A stretch of DNA of 39,029 bases, taken from Caulobacter sp. (GTDB taxonomy: Bacteria; Pseudomonadota; Alphaproteobacteria; Caulobacterales; Caulobacteraceae). A model generated the notes under the pieces. That model did no database searches. It worked only from the letters and a program-made list of their open reading frames with translations, and was not told where the DNA came from. The DNA lies in NCBI GenBank assembly GCA_028291265.1, contig JAQGIK010000031.1:1-39029 (forward strand). Direction: 5' to 3'. Position numbers and translations under genes: made by a program. Below, one piece after another: positions 33,620 to 39,029 of the stretch (its first letter is position 1; each line of letters starts with the position of its first letter).

Positions 33620-34903
33620 ATGATCCGCGCCGTCAGCTTGACCTTGGCCGCGGCCCTCTGTCTGGCGGCGAGCGCACCCGAAGGCCGGCTCGAACAGTAC
33701 TTCCGCCTGCGCCAGGAAGCCGGCGCTGCGATCAAGGCGAATGACCTCGCCACGGCCGAGAGCCGGCTTGAGGACGCCCTGGCGCTGTACCCAACCAGTC
33801 CGGGCTCGCTGATCCGTCTGGCGCGGGTCGAGGTCGCCGCCGGCAAGCCGGCCGAGGCCGTCGGTCACCTGCGGACCTATGCCAGCCTCGGCCTGACCTG
33901 GGACATCCTCGGCGACGAGGCGCTGGCCGCCCTGGTTCCTCGCGCCGACTTCGAGGATGTCACCGCCCAGCTGGCCTGGAACGGCACGCCGATCGGCAAG
34001 CCGGCCGTCGCCGCTGAGATGCCCAAGGCCGGTCCGATCTACGAGGGGCTGGTCTGGCAGGACGATCACTGGCTGGTCAGCAGCGTCTCCGAAAGGACCA
34101 TCTACAAGGTCGACCGGAAGGGCGTCGCGGCTCCCTTCCTCAAGGCCGACGCCGCGACCGCTGGCGTTTTCGGCATGGCGCTGGACGGCAAAACCCTCTG
34201 GGCCGCCGAGGCGGGCGGACCGGAGATACCGGGCTCCGCCGGTCCGGCCCGCACCGCGCTCCTGAAGATCGACAGCCGCACCGGCGCCATCCTCGCCCGC
34301 TATCCGGTCGACGGCGGGGAAAGCCCGCTACAGCTGGGGGATGTCGTCGTCGGACCGAATGGAACGGTCTACGCCAGCGCCTCGGTCGGATCGGCCATCT
34401 ACCGCCTCAAGCCCGGCGCCAAGGCGCTCGATGTCGTGCTGACCACCAACGAGATGGGCTCGCCCCAGGGCATGGTCGTCTGCCCAGGCGGCGCCCTGCT
34501 GATCGCCGACTACTCGAGCGGCCTGCACCGGCTGGACCTCAAGACCGGACAACTCGACCTGGTCGGCGGGACGCCGGCGGCCATGGTCGGAACCGACGGC
34601 CTGTTCGCCATCACCCTTAGCGGCGCCACGCAGCCGGTCGTCGTCGCCACCCAGAACGGCGTCTCGCCGGCCCGGGTGCTGATGCTGCACCTCAGTCATG
34701 ATTGCCGCCGGATCGAGAAGGTCGACACCCTGGCCGCCAATCACGCGGCGCTGGAAGACCTGACGCTGGGCGCGGCCATGCCGGGTCAGGTCGCCGTTAT
34801 CGGCCGTGGCGGCTGGGCCGGCTATGGCGGCGATGGCAAGCCGCTGGCCGACGCCAAGGCCGAGACGGCGCAGATCCTCACCATACCGCTGCCCCGCGAT
34901 TGA
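33620..34903 (+). CDS. Secreted TPR plus SMP-30/NHL-like propeller protein
   Basis: From ATG 33620, with GGGGGG upstream, the 427-residue product begins with a signal peptide (MIRAVSLTLAAALCLAASA). Residues 20-100 contain TPR-like helices (AIKANDLATAESRLEDALALYP; LIRLARVEVAAGKPAEAVGHL). Residues 115-427 look like a six-bladed propeller of the SMP-30/gluconolactonase-like or NHL kind (VFGMALDGKTLWAAEAGG; DVVVGPNGTVYASASVGSAIYRL). No metal ligands can be assigned with confidence. It heads a three-gene same-strand run with a PEBP protein and a pirin, with gaps of about 42 and 48 bases. Function is unknown. Confidence 0.8.
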   Translation: MIRAVSLTLAAALCLAASAPEGRLEQYFRLRQEAGAAIKANDLATAESRLEDALALYPTSPGSLIRLARVEVAAGKPAEAVGHLRTYASLGLTWDILGDEALAALVPRADFEDVTAQLAWNGTPIGKPAVAAEMPKAGPIYEGLVWQDDHWLVSSVSERTIYKVDRKGVAAPFLKADAATAGVFGMALDGKTLWAAEAGGPEIPGSAGPARTALLKIDSRTGAILARYPVDGGESPLQLGDVVVGPNGTVYASASVGSAIYRLKPGAKALDVVLTTNEMGSPQGMVVCPGGALLIADYSSGLHRLDLKTGQLDLVGGTPAAMVGTDGLFAITLSGATQPVVVATQNGVSPARVLMLHLSHDCRRIEKVDTLAANHAALEDLTLGAAMPGQVAVIGRGGWAGYGGDGKPLADAKAETAQILTIPLPRD

Positions 34904-34945
34904 ACCGCTCCGCCCGCTGAGGGGTTTCCGCTGCAGGAGACTCCG

Positions 34946-35515
34946 ATGCTCAAGAACCTGCCGTCCATCCTAGGCCACGCCCTGCAGGGCGTGCGGCCGG
35001 GCTTGGAGAAGGTGCTCTACCACGACCCGGCCTTGAAGGCCGTGCCCGAGACCCTGACCCTTGAAAGCGCCGCCTTCGACGCCCCCACCCTGCCGAGGCG
35101 GTTCACCGAGGACGGCGAGGGCCTCTCCCCGCCATTTGCCTGGAAGGGTGTTCCGGCCGGCGCGACCTCCCTGCTGCTGGTCATCGAGGACGCCGACAGC
35201 CCGACCCCGGCGCCGCTGGTCCACGCCATCGTCTACGACCTGCCGCCGCATGACGGCATCCTCAAGGAGGGGGCCATCACCACCCTCGACGACGACGATC
35301 ATCCCCACACCGGCCTCAACAGCTTTCTGCACAACGGCTACCTGCCACCCGATCCGCCGCCGGGTCACGGCCCGCACCGTTATGTCGCCCAGATCTATGC
35401 GCTGGACGCCGCCAGCGGCTTCAAGACCGCGCCGGGCCGGCCGCAGGTGCGCGATCTGCTGCACAAACACGCCATCGCCCGGGGCATGATCTGCGCCACC
35501 TATGTGCGCCATTGA
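34946..35515 (+). CDS. PEBP family protein (YbhB/YbcL type)
   Basis: This 189-residue protein belongs to the bacterial phosphatidylethanolamine-binding / Raf-kinase-inhibitor-like family. Landmarks are SPPFAWKGVPAGATSLLL, the ligand-site motif DADSPTPAPLVHAIVYDLP and GHGPHRYVAQIYALD. The first 35 residues are an extra N-terminal stretch and no signal peptide is apparent, so it is probably cytoplasmic. GGAG sits seven bases before ATG 34946. Biochemical roles of bacterial members are largely unknown. It lies between the propeller protein and the second pirin. Confidence 0.9.
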   Translation: MLKNLPSILGHALQGVRPGLEKVLYHDPALKAVPETLTLESAAFDAPTLPRRFTEDGEGLSPPFAWKGVPAGATSLLLVIEDADSPTPAPLVHAIVYDLPPHDGILKEGAITTLDDDDHPHTGLNSFLHNGYLPPDPPPGHGPHRYVAQIYALDAASGFKTAPGRPQVRDLLHKHAIARGMICATYVRH

Positions 35516-35563
35516 CCGCGCCCAAATCGGCTGCAAGGTGACCCGAATTCTGGAGGGTCCCCC

Positions 35564-36457
35564 ATGATCGAACTCGTCATCGACCAGCGTCGCAAGGACC
35601 TCGGCGGCTTCGAGGTGGGACGCGTGCTGCCCTATGCGCCGCACCGCATGGTCGGCCCCTTCATTTTCTTCGACCATATGGGCCCGGCCGAGTTCCAGCC
35701 GGGCTTTCCGCGCAGCGTCGACGTGCGGCCCCATCCCCACATCGGCCTCTCGACCCTCAGCTACCTGTTCGAAGGCTCGATGACCCACCGCGACAGCGTC
35801 GGCAGCGAGATCGTCATCCGGCCCGGCGAGGTCAACTGGATGACGGCGGGCAGCGGCATCACCCACTCCGAACGCTTCGAGGAACTCCGGGCCGACGGCG
35901 GCCGCATGGACGGCATCCAGACCTGGCTGGCCCTGCCCACCGAGTCCGAAGAGGTCGCGCCCGCCTTCAGCCACCACGAGGGCGCCGACGAACTGCCCTT
36001 CTACGAAGGCGGCGGCATGAGCGCCCGTCTGGTCGCCGGCAAGGCCTTCGGCGCCGAGGCCAAGGTGCCGGTCTTCTCGCCCCTGTTCTACGTCCACTGG
36101 GAATTGGCCGCCGGGGCCAAGGCCACCCTGCCCGCCGAATACCCCGAACGCGCCGCCTACGTGGCCAAGGGCCGGGTCGAGATCGACGGCCGGAGCATCG
36201 GGGCCGGCCAGATGGCCGTCTTCCAGCCCGGCGACACGATCACCTTCACTGCCCTGGAGCCCAGCACCGTCATGCTGCTCGGCGGCGAGCCGGTCGGCCC
36301 GCGCTTCATCGACTGGAACTTCGTCTCTTCCAGCAAGGAGCGCATCGACCAGGCCAAGGCCGACTGGCGCGCCGGCCGCATGAAGCTGCCCGACCTGGAC
36401 CATGATGAATTCATCCCCCTGCCCGAGCCTCCCCCGCCTCCACCACCCATGTCCTGA
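35564..36457 (+). CDS. Pirin family protein
   Basis: This 297-residue bicupin has metal ligands at His57, His59 (HPHIG), His101 and Glu103 (GITHSERFE), the same positions as the smaller pirin at 22.9-23.6 kb. Its C-terminal cupin is complete, followed by a tail ending in EPPPPPPPMS. GGAGG precedes ATG 35564. The length fits the standard pirin form rather than the YhhW-like short form. It ends the run of three co-directional genes. Confidence 0.93.
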   Translation: MIELVIDQRRKDLGGFEVGRVLPYAPHRMVGPFIFFDHMGPAEFQPGFPRSVDVRPHPHIGLSTLSYLFEGSMTHRDSVGSEIVIRPGEVNWMTAGSGITHSERFEELRADGGRMDGIQTWLALPTESEEVAPAFSHHEGADELPFYEGGGMSARLVAGKAFGAEAKVPVFSPLFYVHWELAAGAKATLPAEYPERAAYVAKGRVEIDGRSIGAGQMAVFQPGDTITFTALEPSTVMLLGGEPVGPRFIDWNFVSSSKERIDQAKADWRAGRMKLPDLDHDEFIPLPEPPPPPPPMS

Positions 36458-36458
36458 C

Positions 36459-36485
36459 GGCGGGACCACCCATTCATTTCCCGCC
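36459..36485 (+). terminator. Possible weak terminator after the second pirin
   Basis: The arms GGCGGGA (36459-36465) and TCCCGCC (36479-36485) form a perfect 7-base-pair stem around a 13-base loop immediately after the stop codon. The bases after it are TTGCC, so there is no proper T-run. Confidence 0.4.
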
Positions 36486-36512
36486 TTGCCATCGCCTCAG
36501 ATGCGATCAATT

Positions 36513-36539
36513 CTCACTCGCATAATTTTTCTGAGTGAG
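36513..36539. promoter_or_regulatory. Inverted repeat with AT-rich loop before the small gene
   Basis: CTCACTC (36513-36519) and GAGTGAG (36533-36539) flank a loop of GCATAATTTTTCT, the most AT-rich spot nearby. It lies 14 bases before the small gene's start. It could be an operator around a -10 (CATAAT) or a leader hairpin. Confidence 0.4.
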
Positions 36540-36552
36540 TCCGGAGGCAAGC

Positions 36553-36708
36553 ATGGTGTTCCAGGCGATCGGCGCTTGCGCCCTGATGCGGCTGATGCGG
36601 GCGGACCGCCGGGAGGTGGAAACCGACTGGCTGCTGTTCGGCCCCACCGACGCCGAGGTGGTCGAAGACGATGACGAGGCGCCACCGTTCCTGCTGGCGG
36701 CGGAGTAG
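36553..36708 (+). CDS. Small acidic protein of 51 residues, unknown
   Basis: ATG 36553 follows a strong GGAGG with good spacing and leads to 51 codons ending in TAG. The protein is MVFQAIGACALMRLMR at the start, then DWLLFGP, with an acidic C-terminus (EVVEDDDEAPP). Codon third positions are mostly G or C, as in real genes here. It ends exactly where the convergent pgsA ends, which supports a real boundary. No family is recognised and no membrane helix is convincing. Confidence 0.6.
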   Translation: MVFQAIGACALMRLMRADRREVETDWLLFGPTDAEVVEDDDEAPPFLLAAE

Positions 36709-37278
36709 TCAGGCCTTCAGGGCCTTGCGGGCGGCCAGGCCGTATTCGACGCCGGTCCAGACGGTGACGGCGGCGGCCAGCCACAGCGACAGGTCGACGC
36801 TCGTGCTCACCGTCCCGGTCATCCAGGCCGGCTGGGTCAGGCGCAGCAGGGCGGCGGCCAGGGCGACCAGCTGCAGGGTGGTCTTCCACTTGGCCAGCAT
36901 GGTCACCGGCAGGCGCACGCCGCGCGGGGCCAGCACCTCGCGCAGAGCGCTGACCGAGAACTCCCGGAACAGGATCAGGCCGCCGGTCAGGGCGGCGACG
37001 TGGTCGCCGTTGATGGCCAGGCCGACAATGGCACCCGCCACCAGCACCTTGTCGGCGATCGGGTCGAGGATGGCGCCGGTCAGGCTCTCGACCTGGTATT
37101 TGCGGGCCAGCCAGCCGTCGAAGAAGTCGGTCACCGCGGCGATCACGAAGCCCCAGAAGGCGAAATACAGCAGATTCGGTCCGGACGTCGGCAGGGTGAC
37201 CCCGGCCATGAGAGCGAGGAAGACCAGCAGGGTCAGGACCAGCCGGCCGAGGGTCAGGATGTTGGGGACGTGCTTCAT
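36709..37278 (-). CDS. pgsA: CDP-diacylglycerol-glycerol-3-phosphate 3-phosphatidyltransferase
   Basis: PgsA makes phosphatidylglycerol phosphate from CDP-diacylglycerol in the inner membrane. The 189 residues contain several membrane helices and the full CDP-alcohol phosphatidyltransferase motif: Asp51, Asp54, Gly55, Ala58, Arg59, Gly68, Asp72 and Asp76. MKHVPNILTLGRL is the typical N-terminus. It lies 33 bases after the TetR gene on the same strand. The stop codon abuts the stop of the small convergent gene. Confidence 0.95.
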   Translation of the reverse strand: MKHVPNILTLGRLVLTLLVFLALMAGVTLPTSGPNLLYFAFWGFVIAAVTDFFDGWLARKYQVESLTGAILDPIADKVLVAGAIVGLAINGDHVAALTGGLILFREFSVSALREVLAPRGVRLPVTMLAKWKTTLQLVALAAALLRLTQPAWMTGTVSTSVDLSLWLAAAVTVWTGVEYGLAARKALKA

Positions 37279-37311
37279 GGCCTCACCCTAACGCATGGCG
37301 GAGCAAACCGG

Positions 37312-37980
37312 TCACCAGCGGCGAACCGGACCGGGCGTGACCGCATGGCCGCCGCCCCAGGTCGGGGCCGGCGGAGGGCCGGCCAGGGCCTCGAAGGCGG
37401 CGACGAAGTCGGCCTCCTCGATCAGGTCCGGGGCCTGGAAATAGCTGACGGTCAGGCCGGCGGTCAGGGCGTCGATGACCTTGACGAAGCGCTCGGCCGG
37501 GAGCGGCAGGGCGCCGGCCGGCACCAGCCGGCCGAACCCGGCCGCCATGCTGCGCCAGCCGCCGGCCGTGGCCTCGGCCCGCTGGGCCAGCAGGTCGGGG
37601 CGGGTCATCAGGTGCAGCTGGATGGCGGCGTTGAGGGCACGGCGTTCGAGGCGGCCCCGGGCATGGGCGTAGACCGCCTGGCCGAGCAGCCGCATCTGCA
37701 CCCGGAGCGGCGCGCCGGGCTGGAACTGCACCGACACCGGCGTCGTCTCCTGCTCCATGACCGCCATGAACAGGGCGTCGCGGCTCTTGAAGTTGCCGTG
37801 GAAGGCGCCGCGGGTCATGCCGGCCCGGGCGCAGATCTCGTCCAGCGACGTGCGGTCCCAGCCCTTCTCGGCAATCAGTTCGGCGGCGGCCGTGGCCAAG
37901 GTGCGCCGGGTGCGGGCGCGCTTGTCGCCCCCGGCTCGACCGGACGGGGAGCGGGATGGGCGGTCAGAATTATCGGTCAT
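37312..37980 (-). CDS. TetR family transcriptional regulator
   Basis: I chose ATG 37980 because the frame upstream crosses an AT-richer intergenic stretch with an operator-like repeat. The product is 222 residues. The HTH domain lies at about 17-65 (TRRTLATAAAELIAEKGWDRTSLDEICARAGMTRGAFHGNF). The C-terminal ligand domain resembles the TetR_C_6/AcrR-like type but the ligand is unknown. A perfect repeat AAAATAC/GTATTTT sits directly upstream, so autoregulation is likely. pgsA lies downstream, but housekeeping pgsA is unlikely to depend on it alone. Confidence 0.9.
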   Translation of the reverse strand: MTDNSDRPSRSPSGRAGGDKRARTRRTLATAAAELIAEKGWDRTSLDEICARAGMTRGAFHGNFKSRDALFMAVMEQETTPVSVQFQPGAPLRVQMRLLGQAVYAHARGRLERRALNAAIQLHLMTRPDLLAQRAEATAGGWRSMAAGFGRLVPAGALPLPAERFVKVIDALTAGLTVSYFQAPDLIEEADFVAAFEALAGPPPAPTWGGGHAVTPGPVRRW

Positions 37981-37986
37981 CGGCTG

Positions 37987-38006
37987 AAAATACGAAACGG
38001 TATTTT
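37987..38006. promoter_or_regulatory. Probable TetR operator
   Basis: AAAATAC (37987-37993) and GTATTTT (38000-38006) are perfect inverted arms with a 6-base spacer, seven bases before the TetR start codon. The AT content contrasts with the flanks and would overlap the gene's promoter or leader. Confidence 0.7.
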
Positions 38007-38319
38007 GATTCACAACCGGGTTCTTGCCTGCAGAACCTCGCGCCGACTCTTCGCGGACCTGTTTTATCAACCTTTTCAAGGTGCGGGCTCGCATCTGCAC
38101 GTCAAAACGGCTGTCAAAAGCGTATCGATCAGATAGCGATTCAGTATGGTTCTCGTTCGAGTCTGGTGCGGTATCGCGTTGTGGAAGGGTTATGCCGGCG
38201 TGGTCATTCGGTCGACGCTGCAGTGTGGCGGTGCTGTTGGCCATGGGAAGATCACCGGGGCTTGAGGCTTATCGAAGTGGGGCCCCATTATCCCATGTCG
38301 GCCGCCGGCCAGCCCCTGC
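38007..38319. other. Intergenic region without a recognised gene
   Basis: About 310 bases lie between the TetR operator and the stop of the small secreted protein gene. Base composition is more mixed than in the genes. Open frames exist on the plus strand but lack a ribosome binding site and any protein-like composition. No terminator with a T-run was seen. Confidence 0.4.
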
Positions 38320-38742
38320 CTACAGGGTCGTCTCCGCGAGGTTCGAGCGGTACTTGGTCCCCGTCTGTCGGTCGGTGATCTCGATATAAACCCAGCTGGG
38401 CGGCACGGTTCCCTCCGGCGCCGAGAACCACAGCTGGTCGAGTTGGTCGGGCGAGCCCAGGGCGCAGAAGCCGTAGAGCCGCTTGCCGCGGGAATCGAAG
38501 ACATCGACCCAGGACCGGGAGGCATTGGTGTTGCTCCCGCAGGGCGGTAGCGCGGGCGCCGCGGCGAACATCTCGGCCGGATAGGTCTCCTTGTTGAAGA
38601 CCGCATACCGGTAGCGGATGAAGGCCTGGCCGTTGGCGACATAGGGCTCGGCGCCGGTCATGTAGAGGACGGGGTTGGCGGACGCGGCCATGGCCGGTCC
38701 GGCAAGCAACAGGGCCGCCAGGCCCAGCATCAGCACGCGCAT
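38320..38742 (-). CDS. Small secreted protein of unknown function
   Basis: ATG 38742 is preferred over ATG 38748 because GAGGAG sits at good spacing only for the former; this gives 140 residues. A clear signal peptide (MRVLMLGLAALLLAGPAMAA) precedes about 120 residues of mature protein with two cysteines (PPCGSN, YGFCAL) that could form a disulphide. Recognisable strands are AFIRYRYAVFN, WVDVFDSRGKRLYGFC and WVYIEITDRQTGTKYRS, giving an immunoglobulin-like or beta-sandwich feel. No family is assigned. Confidence 0.75.
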   Translation of the reverse strand: MRVLMLGLAALLLAGPAMAASANPVLYMTGAEPYVANGQAFIRYRYAVFNKETYPAEMFAAAPALPPCGSNTNASRSWVDVFDSRGKRLYGFCALGSPDQLDQLWFSAPEGTVPPSWVYIEITDRQTGTKYRSNLAETTL

Positions 38743-38852
38743 GATCATCTCCTCGCAAGGGCCGAAACAACGCGACAGGTTCGTTGAACATCATTCGCTG
38801 ACCGGCGACAAGCGGCGCGGCCAAGGCGACCCGAGATCATCGGGCCGTCCGA

Positions 38853-39029
38853 TCACAGCAGCCAGTCGCCCTCGCCCTTCGGCGGCTCGGCCGGCATCGG
38901 GACCGGCAGGCCGATGAAGTCGGCCGCCGACAGGCTGGTCGACAGCACGCCGGTCAGGATGACGTAGCCGCCGTCGGCGAAGATGACTTTCGCCCCGGCC
39001 GCCAGCTGGCTGATCGAACTGTAGCCGCC
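38853..39029 (-). CDS. C-terminal fragment of a possible type I-secreted protein, cut by window edge
   Basis: The last 58 codons of a minus-strand gene run into the right edge and stop at TGA 38855-38853. The segment AAGAKVIFADGGYVILTGV followed by SLSAADFIG resembles the ending of many alphaproteobacterial RTX proteins, where LxGVxxxSLxAxDF is near the C-terminus. After it comes a short Pro/Glu tail ending GEGDWLL. Full identity needs the sequence beyond the window. Confidence 0.5.
   Translation of the reverse strand, partial: GGYSSISQLAAGAKVIFADGGYVILTGVLSTSLSAADFIGLPVPMPAEPPKGEGDWLL

Noticed and set aside
38024..38389. Plus-strand frame of 121 codons in the TetR-adjacent gap
   Set aside because: It runs antisense into the small secreted protein gene, lacks a ribosome binding site and has no recognisable features.

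Overview
The window is high-GC DNA (hand-counted 60-base rows run near 67% outside one module) with the gene style of an alphaproteobacterium, most likely Caulobacterales (Caulobacter, Phenylobacterium or Brevundimonas type). The grounds are two large TonB-dependent receptors with 'AQ' signal cleavage sites, a CheY-like protein with an arginine-rich GPDRRRR/YSGPRRR tail, adjacent queE and queD, a single-chain indolepyruvate ferredoxin oxidoreductase divergent from an AsnC/Lrp regulator, and pgsA. This is inference from gene content; no 16S or marker-gene comparison was possible. No tRNA, rRNA, CRISPR array or insertion sequence was seen.

The left 18 kb is the striking part. Reading leftwards on the minus strand it holds one probable operon: a type I secretion ABC transporter (17756-15576), an HlyD-type adaptor (15570-14173), a 351-356-residue propeller-like exported protein (14013-12943), a 3556-residue secreted protein (12946-2276) and an HlyC-type lysine acyltransferase (2279-1728). 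The last three genes are joined by two identical GTGA stop/start overlaps. The giant protein carries an N-terminal class-3 lipase with Ser141, Asp209 and His248, a glycine-rich hydrophobic region, several blocks of calcium-binding RTX nonapeptides, an Ig/VCBS-like domain, six cadherin-like repeats and a paired second module. The transporter gene has an in-frame amber codon at 17609-17607 inside its C39-like domain, so the system may be broken, read through, or affected by a base error. No TolC-type outer-membrane gene is present. A CBS/degenerate-kinase/receiver protein lies downstream at the left edge.

From 17.9 to 24.6 kb come a TonB receptor with a strong terminator, the queuosine precursor genes queE and queD, a CheY-like regulator, a pirin and a WYL-domain repressor. 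A perfect inverted repeat separates the WYL gene from a divergent Tat-exported NIPSNAP/DUF1579-like fusion protein, which is followed by a second TonB receptor, a thioredoxin-2-like gene and a VOC protein.

From 29.5 to 39 kb come the indolepyruvate oxidoreductase and its presumed AsnC regulator. A three-gene run follows (TPR/propeller protein, PEBP-like protein, second pirin), then a 51-codon small gene, pgsA, a TetR regulator with a perfect operator, and a small secreted protein. The right edge cuts a gene whose C-terminus looks like that of a type I-secreted protein. Most genes outside the RTX operon look like ordinary housekeeping or nutrient-uptake functions.
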